The notes beneath the pieces are model-generated. The model saw only the letters and a list, made by a program, of their open reading frames with translations. It was not told the origin of the DNA and made no database searches. Shown here piece by piece: positions 27,085-36,472 of a stretch of 64,000 nt of DNA (its first letter is position 1; the number at the start of each line of letters is the position of its first letter). The stretch spans positions 434,001-498,000 of the forward strand of contig CBDBJQ010000006.1 in assembly GCA_965206405.1 (NCBI GenBank). Direction: 5' to 3'. This DNA is from CBDBJQ01 sp965206405 (lineage in GTDB: Bacteria > Pseudomonadota > Alphaproteobacteria > UBA8366). A program made the translations under genes and the position numbers.

Positions 27085-29592
27085 TTATTCGGCTGCGGCG
27101 GCAGCAACTTCGGATGCGCTGCGGCGCACCGGCGGCGCGTTGACCAGGGGTGCGAGCGGTTCCGCTTCATAGGAGCGTACCTGCTGGAGCGGATCGGGCG
27201 CTCCATACAGTGTCGTCCGCTGGCGTGGCGTCCGGCCGAGCTGGCGGATTACCTGCTCCATTGCTTCCGGCGGCATCTCCTGACCGTGGGCGGCGCCGGC
27301 AGAGCGCGTGATGGTTTCGTTCATCAGCGTACCGCCAAGATCGTTGGCTCCTGCCTCGAGGCATCGTCCGCCACCACCAGCACCGAGTTTGACCCACGAA
27401 GTCTGGATGTTGGCGATCACGGGATACAGGACGAGCCGCGCAACCGCATGCATCAACAGGGTTTCGCGCCAGGTCGGACCGCGTCGGGCGGCACCCTTGA
27501 GATAGATCGGCGCCTCCATGTGCACGAAGGGCAGGGGAACCAGTTCGGTGAAGCCGCCGGTGCGCTCCTGGAGGGCGCGAACATGAAGCAGGTGGCGGGC
27601 CCAGTGCACCGGCCGGTCGATATGGCCGAACATAATGGTCGCTGTTGACGCGAGACCAAGGCCATGCGCCGTTTCCATCACCGAAAGCCACTCTGCGGTG
27701 TTGATCTTGTCCGGGCACAGCACCGCGCGGACCTCATCGTCGAGAATCTCCGCTGCCGTGCCGGGCAGGCTGCCGAGGCCGGCATCGCGCAAACGCCCGA
27801 GGAAGGCGTCGAGGGGCAGGCCGAGCGTCTGTGCGCCCTGGAATACCTCGAGCGGGGTGAAGGCGTGGACATGCATGTCGGGCAGGGCTGCCTTGATAGC
27901 GCCAAGGATGTCGAGATAGGTCTGCCCGGTATAGTCGGGGTGGATGCCACCCTGCAGGCAGACCTCGGTGGCACCCCGCGCCCAGGCTTCCTGTGATCGA
28001 CGCACGATCTCGTCGAGTCCGAGATCATAAGGTTTGCCACGCAGGGCCTCATGGGTCTTGCCCTTCGAGAAGGCGCAGAAGCGGCAGCCGAAATAGCAGA
28101 TGTTGGTGTAGTTGATGTTGCGGTTGACGGTGTAGGTGACAGTGTCGCCGACCGCATCGCGCCGCAGCGCATCAGCCGCTGCTACCACAGCGGGTACTTC
28201 GCTGCCGCGGGCCGCAAACAGGCGCACGATATCGCCTTCGCCGAGTGAATCGCCGGCCAGGCTGTGCCGCAGGATGGCGTCGAGATCGCTTGCGGTGTGG
28301 CCGGCCGGCGCTGCACCAATCTGCGTCGCGCCAATCGGCGTTACATCGTTCGTGTCAGCGACGGGCATGCCTGTGGACGGTAGGTCGACCGCATTCTCGG
28401 CAAGGCCCGGCGCCCAGTCCTCGATGCGCGCAAGGCCGTCAGAGTCGATGCCGCGCAACACCGGCTGCCGGAATGCCGTATCGAGCCAGATCTCGCCGGC
28501 CATGGCGTAATCCGGATAGACCGTCAGTCGCTCGGCAAGGATCTTGCCTTCCGCCGCCGTCACCCGGGCCAGGGCATCGATCTCCGGCCACGGTGCTTCC
28601 GGATTGACGTGGTCGGGGGTGACCGGGGAAACCCCGCCCCAGTCGTTGATACCGGCGGTAATCAGGCTTCCGGTTCCATCACTGGTAAGATTCGGCGGTG
28701 CCTGGATTGACATCGCCGATCCGAAGACCAGCCGGGCGACGGCCACCGTCCACTGCAGATCCTCGAGATCGGGCTCCGCCCAGTCCGCCATCCGGGTGCC
28801 GGGCTTGGCCCGGAAGTTCTGGATGATGATTTCCTGGATGTGGCCATATTGCTCGTGCAAACGCCGCAGTTCGAGCAGCGCATCGATGCGTTCCTCCCGG
28901 GTTTCGCCGATGCCGATCAGGATGCCGCTGGTAAAGGGAATGCGCTGCCGTCCAGCCTCGGCGATGGTTTCCAGCCGCCGCACGGGATCCTTGTCGGGGG
29001 AACCGTGATGGCAGTTCCCTTTCTCGAGCAGCCGCGGCGATGCGCTTTCCAGCATGATGCCCATGCTCGCCGAAACCTCGCGCAGCTGCGCCATCTCGCG
29101 CGCGTTCATGAGGCCGGGATTGAGGTGGGGCAGAAGGCCGGTCTCCTCGAACACCATCAGCGCTACCTCGCGCAGATAGTCGAGGGTTGTTTCGTGGCCA
29201 AGTGCTGCAAGCGCCTTGCGGGCGGTGGGATAGCGCGCCTCGGGCTTGTCGCCGAGTGTGAACAGAGCCTCCCGACATCCGGCCGCCGCACCGGCGCGGG
29301 CAATCTCAAGTACCTGATCAGGCGTCAGATAGGGCGCCTCCAGCTGCCGTGGCGGCTGAGCGAAGACGCAGTAGTGGCAGACATCGCGGCAGAGCTGGGT
29401 GAGGGGAATAAAAACTTTGCGGGAATAGGTCACCACCTGGCCGTGGCCGATATCGCGAAGACGCGCCGCCTCGGTCATGAAGCTGGCGGTGTCGCCGGTC
29501 CGCGCCAGCGCGCGGGCCGCATCCTCGTCGAGACCAGGTTGGCCAAAACCAGGTCCATCGCCGGGGAGATTATGCTGAAAATCTTGTGTCAT
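27085..29592 (-). CDS. fbiC: 7,8-didemethyl-8-hydroxy-5-deazariboflavin (Fo) synthase, fused CofG-CofH
   Basis: Two radical-SAM domains in one 835-residue chain make the F420 chromophore Fo from tyrosine and a riboflavin precursor. The N-terminal CofG-like half has CRDVCHYC (Cys68, 72, 75). The C-terminal CofH-like half has CYFGCRFC (Cys499, 503, 506) followed by CLQGGIHPDYTGQTYLDIL. The order matches actinobacterial FbiC. Between them, residues ~380-440 form a low-complexity linker. Its start overlaps the cofC stop by 4 bp. Confidence 0.94.
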   Translation of the reverse strand: MTQDFQHNLPGDGPGFGQPGLDEDAARALARTGDTASFMTEAARLRDIGHGQVVTYSRKVFIPLTQLCRDVCHYCVFAQPPRQLEAPYLTPDQVLEIARAGAAAGCREALFTLGDKPEARYPTARKALAALGHETTLDYLREVALMVFEETGLLPHLNPGLMNAREMAQLREVSASMGIMLESASPRLLEKGNCHHGSPDKDPVRRLETIAEAGRQRIPFTSGILIGIGETREERIDALLELRRLHEQYGHIQEIIIQNFRAKPGTRMADWAEPDLEDLQWTVAVARLVFGSAMSIQAPPNLTSDGTGSLITAGINDWGGVSPVTPDHVNPEAPWPEIDALARVTAAEGKILAERLTVYPDYAMAGEIWLDTAFRQPVLRGIDSDGLARIEDWAPGLAENAVDLPSTGMPVADTNDVTPIGATQIGAAPAGHTASDLDAILRHSLAGDSLGEGDIVRLFAARGSEVPAVVAAADALRRDAVGDTVTYTVNRNINYTNICYFGCRFCAFSKGKTHEALRGKPYDLGLDEIVRRSQEAWARGATEVCLQGGIHPDYTGQTYLDILGAIKAALPDMHVHAFTPLEVFQGAQTLGLPLDAFLGRLRDAGLGSLPGTAAEILDDEVRAVLCPDKINTAEWLSVMETAHGLGLASTATIMFGHIDRPVHWARHLLHVRALQERTGGFTELVPLPFVHMEAPIYLKGAARRGPTWRETLLMHAVARLVLYPVIANIQTSWVKLGAGGGGRCLEAGANDLGGTLMNETITRSAGAAHGQEMPPEAMEQVIRQLGRTPRQRTTLYGAPDPLQQVRSYEAEPLAPLVNAPPVRRSASEVAAAAAE

Positions 29593-30287
29593 GCCCTGTC
29601 CGCGCCGCCCGGGGTCTCCGCGCTGAAACGGGTGCGAATACCGCTACGCTCAAGATAGGTGTGAGTCTCCCCGAGCCTTTCAATGCTGCACAGCGCAACC
29701 AAATCCTGCGGGGTATCGATATCAAAGGCAAGGCCGGATACCGCAACGGTTTCACAGGCCGCGCCAGCCTCCGCTGCGGCTTGCCTGTGGCGGTTAAAAC
29801 TCTGCGGCCCGAAGCGGGTCGCAATCAGGCCCGGCGGCGCGATCAGGATGCCGTTGGTGCCCTCATTCGCGCGGTCCGGAGCGAGGCGAATGCCGGGCGT
29901 AGCCAGCGGCGCCGTCAGTTGGTCAATCTCTGCGGGCGTTACCAGAGGCAAATCTCCTGGCAGGATCAGGAGCGCTGTTGCATCGCGGAAGGCATTCGCG
30001 GCAAAGGCGGCAGCGGCGTTGTAGCCAGCGCTCGCGGTTTCCTTGAGGAACCCGGTGCCGGCCGCTTCGGCCACTGACCTCCATGCTGGATCCTGGGCAA
30101 CAACGACGATATCTGCGATATGCCGTGCACTGGCGAGGGCCGCCAGCGTGTCCTGCAACATCGCCTCGGCGAAGTTGCGGCGCTCTTCGTCCGAGAGCAC
30201 CGGCGCGAGACGCAGCTTGGCCTCCGCCGGGTCTTTCATCGGCACAACGGCGGTAATGGCGGATGTCGTGACGGGCTCGGCGGTCAT
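29589..30287 (-). CDS. cofC: 2-phospholactate/PEP guanylyltransferase
   Basis: Activates 2-phospho-L-lactate (or PEP, as FbiD) with GTP for F420 side-chain assembly. 232 residues with a nucleotidyltransferase fold: VPMKDPAEAKLRLAPVLSDE, LLILPGDLPLVTPAEIDQL and GTNGILIAPPGLI. Four-base overlaps with cofD upstream and fbiC downstream show tight coupling. Which three-carbon acid it uses cannot be read from sequence. Confidence 0.9.
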   Translation of the reverse strand: MTAEPVTTSAITAVVPMKDPAEAKLRLAPVLSDEERRNFAEAMLQDTLAALASARHIADIVVVAQDPAWRSVAEAAGTGFLKETASAGYNAAAAFAANAFRDATALLILPGDLPLVTPAEIDQLTAPLATPGIRLAPDRANEGTNGILIAPPGLIATRFGPQSFNRHRQAAAEAGAACETVAVSGLAFDIDTPQDLVALCSIERLGETHTYLERSGIRTRFSAETPGGADRA

Positions 30288-31270
30288 GCGGCTGCGTCTT
30301 GGGCAATCTCTGCAACAAAGGCGCTGCAGGTGCGGGCCAGTGCGATCCGATCCTCGAGCGTGCGCATGACGGTATCGGTAACACAGACCCGAAGCCCGTG
30401 CCCGGCGATCGCCGCCTCCTGCGCCTCATCGGCGCGATCGATGACAAAGCCGTCGAGAAAATCGGCATAGTGCTCGGCCACCGTGGACGCCTCCGGTGAC
30501 AGGCCGAGTTCCGCCATAATTTTTGCCGCCGGTCCTCTCAGCGCCATCCCGCCGACGATCGGCGAGACTCCGATGACCGGCCCGGGATGGCTGGTAAGAC
30601 GTTCGCGCAGACCGGGCAAGGCGAGGATCGGATCGATGCTGAGCAGAGGGTTCGATGGCGCCAGGATGACGGCCGGCGCGGGTTCGCCGGACAGCAGGGC
30701 GATGAGGGCTGGGTTGCAGCTTGCAGCCTCGGCGCCGGAAAAGCGGATGGCTTTCACCTTGGGGTAGCAGGCCTCGCGCACGAAATAGTGCTGGAAGGGC
30801 AGGATTCCGGCGTCGGTGTCGAGCAGGGTGGCGACCGGATTGTCGGTCATCGGCAGAACGGTTGTGCGGATATTGAGCCGGCGGCAGATCCGGGTGCTGA
30901 ATTCCGTCAGGCTTCCGCCGGCGGCCACGTGCGCCGTGCGCAAGGCGTGCATTGCCAGGTCGCCGTCGCCGAGCGCAAACCAGTCCTCGCCACCGAATTC
31001 CCGCAGCGCTGCCATGAAGGACCAGGTTTCGTTACGGCGGCCCCAGCCCCGCTCCGGATCGGCCAGGTTCGAGAGCGTATAAAGTAGGGTGTCGAGATCG
31101 GGCGAGATGTGCAGCCCGAGATGCTCGAAATCATCCGCCGTGTTGACGACCGCTGTCAGGGCTCCGGGATTGTTGAGGCGCTCAAAGCCAAGGGTCAATT
31201 TGGCGCCGCCAACGCCACCGCAGAGCAGGATCACCGGCCGCATTGCTAGCCCCATATCCTCGTTGCTCAC
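30284..31270 (-). CDS. cofD: 2-phospho-L-lactate transferase
   Basis: Joins the activated phospholactyl (or enolpyruvyl) group to Fo, giving F420-0 or dehydro-F420-0. 328 residues starting with the signature ILLCGGVGGAKLTLGFERL; NTADDFEHLGLHISPDLDTL and PSNPLLSIDPILALPG are also CofD motifs. The start is GTG 31270, overlapping the cofE TGA; an internal ATG at codon 10 is possible. Confidence 0.93.
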   Translation of the reverse strand: MSNEDMGLAMRPVILLCGGVGGAKLTLGFERLNNPGALTAVVNTADDFEHLGLHISPDLDTLLYTLSNLADPERGWGRRNETWSFMAALREFGGEDWFALGDGDLAMHALRTAHVAAGGSLTEFSTRICRRLNIRTTVLPMTDNPVATLLDTDAGILPFQHYFVREACYPKVKAIRFSGAEAASCNPALIALLSGEPAPAVILAPSNPLLSIDPILALPGLRERLTSHPGPVIGVSPIVGGMALRGPAAKIMAELGLSPEASTVAEHYADFLDGFVIDRADEAQEAAIAGHGLRVCVTDTVMRTLEDRIALARTCSAFVAEIAQDAAA

Positions 31271-32046
31271 GGGAACAGGTTCTCTTTGTCCGGGCGCAGC
31301 AGGGAGCGGGCATTCTGTGCCGGCGCGGCTTGCATGGCGGACGGCAATCCGCGGATCAGGATGACGGGCCGACCCTCTGCGGCCTGACCCTGGAGCAGGT
31401 TCGCCGCCGCCGAAATCTCGTCGGCGATTGCCTGTTCACTGACCAGGAGCAGGCGGCCCGCACGGTCGGGCTGGTCGCGCAGATCGACCACGGCGGCAAG
31501 ACCGGCGACGCCAAGGGCGATGCCGACGGTGCCAATCCGCCACGGCCGGCCGACGCTGTCATTGATAACGATCCCTGCCGCAACGCCCGTGTGCCGGTGC
31601 AGGTCGTTCCGCAGCGTCTTGGCGCTGGCGTCGGGATTCTCGGGCAGCAGGATCACCGAATCCGGCGTCTCGGTGTTGGATGCGTCAATGCCGGCATTGG
31701 CCATTACCATGCCGAGATGGTGGCGGACGATCACCAATCCCGGGCGCTGCCGCACCACTTCCTCAGATTCAGCGAGGATGAGTTCCACCACCCGCGGGTC
31801 CTTGTCGGTCGCGCGGGCCAATTCCAGGGCTTCGGCGCCGGGCGACACGCTGCCGAGTGCAACCGTGCGGCCCTCGGCTTTGGAGACGATTTTCTGGGCC
31901 ACGACGAGCACGTCACCCTCTTCGAGGCGGTGCCCGCCGCCATCGAGCGCAGCGGCGATGATGGCGGCGAGATCGTCGCCCGCTTCGATCGAGGGAATCC
32001 CGTCGAGTGCGGTGAGGGCGAGATGCCCGGTTGCGGCTTCAGTCAT
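31267..32046 (-). CDS. cofE: Coenzyme F420-0:L-glutamate ligase
   Basis: Adds the gamma-linked glutamate tail of F420 using GTP. 259 residues: DVLVVAQKIVSKAEGRTVAL, RHHLGMVMANAGIDASN and VINDSVGRPWRIGTVGIALG are CofE hallmarks. The nitroreductase-like second domain of actinobacterial FbiB is absent, so it is the archaeal-type single-domain enzyme. It lies 45 bp downstream of npdG and overlaps cofD by 4 bp. Confidence 0.94.
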   Translation of the reverse strand: MTEAATGHLALTALDGIPSIEAGDDLAAIIAAALDGGGHRLEEGDVLVVAQKIVSKAEGRTVALGSVSPGAEALELARATDKDPRVVELILAESEEVVRQRPGLVIVRHHLGMVMANAGIDASNTETPDSVILLPENPDASAKTLRNDLHRHTGVAAGIVINDSVGRPWRIGTVGIALGVAGLAAVVDLRDQPDRAGRLLLVSEQAIADEISAAANLLQGQAAEGRPVILIRGLPSAMQAAPAQNARSLLRPDKENLFP

Positions 32047-32091
32047 TGGTCCGGTTTCGTGGGCATCGATCCGGCTTTGCGGGTGGCCGAA

Positions 32092-32775
32092 TCAATCGCC
32101 GTCGGCAGAGTCCGGCGCGCCGGTGATCCGGATGCCGGCGCCGTCGATCCGGTAATGCCGGTTGATGAAGATCAGGGCTGAGGTCAGGGTCTCGGCAACT
32201 GTCGAGTTGTCGATGCGGCCTGCCTGCCAGGCGCGCATACCTGCCGCTTCGGCGAGATCCGCGACGGTCGTGCGGGCTCCCGGGTCGTTGCCACAGATCA
32301 GGACATCGCAGTCGATCGCATGGTCGAGATCGGCAAGATGATCGGCGGCAACGTTCTGGAAGGCCGAAACCACCCGCACTGCCGCGCCTAAATGCGTCTG
32401 CGCCGCCTTGGCGCAGCTTCCCTCGGGCGGCAGTTGCACGGTGCGTACCTTCGGTGGCACCAGGGGTACGGTGACGTCGATGACGATCTTGTCCTGCACC
32501 GCCCCTGCAATCGTCTCCAGAGTCGCCTGGTGATTGGCGTAGGGGACGGTGAGAACGACGATATCGCCTGCCGCTGCGGCCTCGGTGTTGGCGCAGCCGC
32601 TGATGGTATTGACGTCGGCTTCGGCGGCGAAACGCTGGGCTGCTTCTTCTGCGCGCCCGGCATCCCGGGAGCCGATAACGATGGTGTGGCCGGCCCGGGC
32701 CCACCGCTTGGCGAGGCCGGAGCCAAGGGCGCCGGTGCCGCCAACAATGGCGATAGTCCATGTGCTGTCTGTCAT
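32092..32775 (-). CDS. npdG: NADPH-dependent F420 reductase
   Basis: Moves hydride between NADPH and F420, recharging the cofactor for the LLM enzyme at the end of the operon. 227 residues with a Rossmann motif IAIVGGTGALGSGLAKRWA, then IVIGSRDAGRAEEAA (NADP-type), VVLTVPYANHQATLE and a C-terminal F420-binding part. First gene of the F420 operon. Its upstream 270 bp are shared with the divergent dapF. Confidence 0.9.
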   Translation of the reverse strand: MTDSTWTIAIVGGTGALGSGLAKRWARAGHTIVIGSRDAGRAEEAAQRFAAEADVNTISGCANTEAAAAGDIVVLTVPYANHQATLETIAGAVQDKIVIDVTVPLVPPKVRTVQLPPEGSCAKAAQTHLGAAVRVVSAFQNVAADHLADLDHAIDCDVLICGNDPGARTTVADLAEAAGMRAWQAGRIDNSTVAETLTSALIFINRHYRIDGAGIRITGAPDSADGD

Positions 32776-32790
32776 GCCGCCCGTTCCCGC

Positions 32791-32824
32791 ATCATTGTCC
32801 CCGCTAGATCATTGTCCCCGCTAG
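32791..32824. repeat. 17-bp perfect tandem duplication upstream of npdG
   Basis: atcattgtccccgctag twice in a row, in the shared promoter region between npdG and dapF. Confidence 0.88.
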
Positions 32825-33045
32825 CGCAGTGTCCGCCGCAAGGTAGGCGATCGGACCCCACCCGTCGAGAGCGAAGCGCCCTGGAAGAGAGACGGATTCC
32901 GGTTGGACAGACGGCGAAAGGCGGCCATATACAGAGCGTTACGGAAGAGATCGTCGATCGCCCATGCCGGGGGAGCGACCAGCGCGACGCCCGGGGGACA
33001 GATACCCGGGAGACACCAGGGAACGCCGGAAGGGTTCGAGGATCG

Positions 33046-33906
33046 ATGTCGGCCATCGCCTTCACCAAGATGCATAGCGCCGGCAACGACTTCGTTGTTA
33101 TCGACAGGCGTCAGAACCCGGTGGCCCTACCGGCGGCGTGGCTTCGCGCGGTCGCTGACCGGCGGCGCGGGGTCGGCTGCGACCAGGTCATCCTGATCGA
33201 AGAGGCGGATGGCGGGCCTGGCGGCGGGGCTGGTAGCGGGGCCGAAGTCCGCTTTCGCTTCCACAACGCCGACGGCGGCGAGGTCGGTGCCTGCGGTAAC
33301 GGTACACGCTGTGTTGCCGACAAGCTGATGCGGGAGACCGGCGCCGGCACGCTGATTATCGCCACCGCTGCCGGGATTCTCGCAGCGGAACAGACGCAGG
33401 CAGGGGATGTCCGGGTCAATATGGGCCCGGCGCAGACGGATTGGGCGGCAATACCGCTGGCCAGCGAGGCCGACACGCTTTGCCTCGATGTTGCCGCCGG
33501 CCCTCTTGAGGGTCCCGTTGCGGTCGGTATCGGAAACCCGCACTGCGTCTTCTTCGTCAAGGATGCCACGGCGGTCGATCTCGAGGCCCTGGGGCCTGGG
33601 ATCGAGACCCACGCTATGTTCCCCGAGCGCACCAACGTCGAGGTTGTGAGCAGTGCCGGCAACGGTGCTTTGCGGATGCGCGTTTGGGAGCGTGGTGTTG
33701 GCATCACGCCGGCTTGCGGTAGCGGCGCTTGTGCCGTTGTTGTTGCCGCTCGACGGCGTGGCCTGGTCGAGGCTGGGCCGGTCGGGATCCGGGCCGATGG
33801 CGGCGATCTTCTTGCTGAATGGCGGGAAGACGGCGACGTCCTGCTCTCCGGGCCGGTCGCGACATCCTTTGAGGGTATTCTGACACAAGACGGAAATCCG
33901 GCATGA
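33046..33906 (+). CDS. dapF: Diaminopimelate epimerase
   Basis: Converts LL- to meso-diaminopimelate for lysine and peptidoglycan. 286 residues: FTKMHSAGNDFVVID at the start, and the two catalytic cysteines in ACGNGTRC and PACGSGACA. The start ATG at 33046 has GAGG upstream; in-frame codons further up lie in non-conserved sequence. The stop overlaps mtaB by 4 bp (ATGA). Confidence 0.95.
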   Translation: MSAIAFTKMHSAGNDFVVIDRRQNPVALPAAWLRAVADRRRGVGCDQVILIEEADGGPGGGAGSGAEVRFRFHNADGGEVGACGNGTRCVADKLMRETGAGTLIIATAAGILAAEQTQAGDVRVNMGPAQTDWAAIPLASEADTLCLDVAAGPLEGPVAVGIGNPHCVFFVKDATAVDLEALGPGIETHAMFPERTNVEVVSSAGNGALRMRVWERGVGITPACGSGACAVVVAARRRGLVEAGPVGIRADGGDLLAEWREDGDVLLSGPVATSFEGILTQDGNPA

Positions 33907-35261
33907 GCGCAGATGCCGCCATGGATCCCGCCATGGACCCAGTCATGGCCGCCGGCGGCAACAACGCAGCCAGCGACAACGCAGCCAGCGACAATGCGGT
34001 CGTCACCTTCGGCTGTCGGCTCAATGCCTGGGAATCGCAGGTGATCGACGCCAATCTCGATGCGGCCGGCGCCCGGGATACCGTTGTCGTCAACACTTGC
34101 GCCGTGACCGCCGAGGCGGAACGGCAGGCGCGCCAGGCGATCCGCCGGATCCGGCGAACGCGACCGGAATCACGGATCGTCGTCACTGGCTGCGCCGCAC
34201 AGACCGACCCCGACACATGGGCGGCGATGCCGGAAGTCGACCGCGTTGTCGGCAATGTCGAGAAGTTGGATTCCGGAACCTTTGCGCCCGGCAGCGAGGC
34301 GCCGATCGTCGTCAACGACATTATGTCGGTGCGCGAGACCGCCGGGCATCTCCTGGCGGGGTTCGGCGGGCGCGCCGCTGCGTTTCTCCAGGTCCAGCAG
34401 GGCTGTGACCACCGCTGCACCTTCTGCGTCATCCCCTATGGCCGTGGCAACAGCCGTTCGGTTCCGGCCGGCGAGGTCGTGCGGCAGGGACGGCAGCTTG
34501 TCGAGGCGGGCTATCAGGAAATCGTCCTCAGCGGCGTCGACATCTCCTCCTATGGAGACGGGCTACCGGGTGGTGGCGCGCTTGGACAGCTGGTCCGGCG
34601 GATTCTCGCCGCACTCCCGGAGTTGCCGCGCTTGCGCATTTCATCGATCGACTGCATCGAGATCGATCCGGAGCTGAAGCGCTTGTTTGCTGAGGAAGAA
34701 CGGCTGATGCCTCATCTCCACCTCTCGTTGCAATCGGGTGACGACCTGATTCTGAAGCGCATGAAACGCCGCCATTCCCGCGACCAGGCCATCGTGCTGT
34801 GCGCAGAGTTGCGCCGGTTGCGGCCGGACATTGTCTTCGGTGCGGATCTGATTGCTGGCTTTCCAACAGAAACTGGCGCGATGTTCGAGCGCACCCGCGC
34901 CCTGGTTGAGGATTGCGGTCTCTCATGGCTGCACGTTTTCCCCTATTCGCCGCGGCCGGGTACGCCGGCGGCCCAAATGCCAACTGTGCCGGTGGCGGAG
35001 CGGCGCGAGCGTGCCCGCCTGTTGCGCCGCGACGGGGAGGCCGCTGCGCAGCGCTTTCTTGAAAGCCGGATTGGATGCCGGGAACAGGTGCTCGTCGAAC
35101 AAAATCTCATCGGACAGACGGGCGTGTGCGCCAAGGGAAAGACTGCGCAGTTTGCGCCGATTGCACTGTCGGCGCCGGCGCATGAGGGAGCGGTGGTTCC
35201 GGCGGTGGTCTCGGGCGTCCATGACGGCGTTCTGGTCGGCGACCTGGCCGGAGAACTGTAA
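33903..35261 (+). CDS. mtaB: tRNA t6A37 methylthiotransferase MtaB
   Basis: Radical-SAM enzyme that adds a methylthio group to t6A37 in tRNA. 452 residues. The N-terminal UPF0004 domain has Cys38, Cys66 and Cys97 for one cluster; the radical SAM motif CDHRCTFC is at 168-175; a C-terminal TRAM-like region follows. The first 30 residues are low-complexity, with a duplicated 15-bp unit coding NAASD twice. Neighbours dapF and yciB overlap it at both ends. Confidence 0.93.
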   Translation: MSADAAMDPAMDPVMAAGGNNAASDNAASDNAVVTFGCRLNAWESQVIDANLDAAGARDTVVVNTCAVTAEAERQARQAIRRIRRTRPESRIVVTGCAAQTDPDTWAAMPEVDRVVGNVEKLDSGTFAPGSEAPIVVNDIMSVRETAGHLLAGFGGRAAAFLQVQQGCDHRCTFCVIPYGRGNSRSVPAGEVVRQGRQLVEAGYQEIVLSGVDISSYGDGLPGGGALGQLVRRILAALPELPRLRISSIDCIEIDPELKRLFAEEERLMPHLHLSLQSGDDLILKRMKRRHSRDQAIVLCAELRRLRPDIVFGADLIAGFPTETGAMFERTRALVEDCGLSWLHVFPYSPRPGTPAAQMPTVPVAERRERARLLRRDGEAAAQRFLESRIGCREQVLVEQNLIGQTGVCAKGKTAQFAPIALSAPAHEGAVVPAVVSGVHDGVLVGDLAGEL

Positions 35262-35863
35262 TGGCGGAAAGTGGGAAAGCCGGGCGCGCTGGCGGGCCGC
35301 GCTGGCTCAAACCGGCCTGCGAATACGGCCCGCTGGTCGTGTTCTTTGGCGCTTACAGCGTCTGGGAAATCTACGCTGCGACCGCCGCGCTGATGGCTGC
35401 CACCGTCGTTGCGGTCGCTGCGGCGCTGATCATCGAGCGCCGGGTGCCGATCTTGCCGCTGGTTACGGCGCTGCTCGTTGGCGTGTTTGGCGGGTTGACC
35501 TTGTTTTTTCAGGACGAAACCTTCATCAAGATGAAGCCGACGATCGTCCAGCTGATGTTTGCAGCTGTGCTGTTCGGTGCGCACGCGTTCAATCTTCGGC
35601 TACTCCCGAAACTGTTCGGTCGCGGCATACGGATGAAGGATCGCGGCTGGCAGATTCTCGAGTTCCGCCTGGCGCTGTTTTTTCTTGCTATGGCCGGTCT
35701 CAACGAGCTGGTCTGGCGCACCCAGAGCACGGATTTCTGGGTCGGTTTCAAAGTGTTTGGCCTGACCGCCCTGACCCTGGCGTTCTTTGCCACGCAACTG
35801 CCGCTGATCTACCGGAACCATTTGCCGGAAGAAGCGGAAAAAGAGGAAGCCGGCGCCCAATAG
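35261..35863 (+). CDS. yciB: Inner membrane septation protein YciB/IspZ
   Basis: 200 residues with about five hydrophobic segments: CEYGPLVVFFGAYSVWEIYA, a second helix through LMAATVVAVAAALIIERR, LPLVTALLVGVFGGLTLFF, KPTIVQLMFAAVLFGAH and ALFFLAMAGLNELVW. FQDETFIKMKPTI and STDFWVGFKVFG are family signatures. Affects cell envelope and division. Its ATG overlaps the mtaB TAA by one base (TAATG). Confidence 0.92.
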   Translation: MAESGKAGRAGGPRWLKPACEYGPLVVFFGAYSVWEIYAATAALMAATVVAVAAALIIERRVPILPLVTALLVGVFGGLTLFFQDETFIKMKPTIVQLMFAAVLFGAHAFNLRLLPKLFGRGIRMKDRGWQILEFRLALFFLAMAGLNELVWRTQSTDFWVGFKVFGLTALTLAFFATQLPLIYRNHLPEEAEKEEAGAQ

Positions 35864-35873
35864 CCGACATCAA

Positions 35874-35914
35874 GTAATCGGCGCCCCGTAATCGGCGCCC
35901 CGTAATTGACGCCC
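35874..35914. repeat. 14-bp tandem repeats downstream of yciB
   Basis: gtaatcggcgcccc twice exactly, then a decayed third copy (gtaattgacgccc), eleven bases after the yciB stop. Confidence 0.85.
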
Positions 35915-35926
35915 AATCGTCGCCGG

Positions 35927-36472
35927 TTAGTAGTCGCCGAACTCTCCCTCCGGATTGCCGCGCGGTGCGAACTGAGTCTGGCCCTCGACCTCTCGGTATC
36001 CGTTCAGGGCCCAGTGCACCGATGGGAAGGCGATGTCGTCCCAGGGAATCTTTTCCCAGGGGAAGGCTGCAACCTCACTCGTTTCCTCTCCGGCAGCAAA
36101 GGCATCGCCCACGAGTTCGGCCCGGTAGAATATCTGCACGAGGCTGACCCGAGGCACGCTGTAGACCGCAAGCAGTGCATCGACGGCAATCTCCGCGCAG
36201 GCTTCCTCGCGCACTTCCCGAATGGCGCCATCAAGCGGAGATTCGTGCAATTCCAGAAAGCCGGCGGGCAGGGTCCAGAATCCGCTTCGCGGTTCGATCG
36301 ACCGCCGACAAAGCAAGATGCTGCCATTGTACGAAACAACGGCGCCGACGACGACCTTGGGATTGTCGTAGTGAATGAAATCGCATTCCGGGCAGACCAG
36401 CCGCTCGCGGTTGTCGCCCTCGGGGATACGTCGCACCCGCGGCCCCGAACCATTTTGTTCCTGTGTTGTCAT
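35927..36472 (-). CDS. NUDIX hydrolase with zinc-ribbon remnant (NudC-like)
   Basis: 181 residues. A half zinc ribbon (LVCPECDFIHYDNPKVVVGA) precedes the NUDIX box GFLELHESPLDGAIREVREE then ACAE. SYNGSILLCRRSIEPRSGFW TLPAG supports the pyrophosphohydrolase fold. Only one CxxC pair is visible, unlike full NudC. Its start overlaps the pgk stop by 4 bp, so it is coupled to pgk. Probable substrate class: NADH, ADP-ribose or similar. Confidence 0.86.
   Translation of the reverse strand: MTTQEQNGSGPRVRRIPEGDNRERLVCPECDFIHYDNPKVVVGAVVSYNGSILLCRRSIEPRSGFWTLPAGFLELHESPLDGAIREVREEACAEIAVDALLAVYSVPRVSLVQIFYRAELVGDAFAAGEETSEVAAFPWEKIPWDDIAFPSVHWALNGYREVEGQTQFAPRGNPEGEFGDY

Noticed and set aside
32392..33045. 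N-terminal extension of dapF in the same frame
   Set aside because: Not conserved in the family; covers the npdG gene on the other strand, and a GAGG precedes the ATG at 33046.
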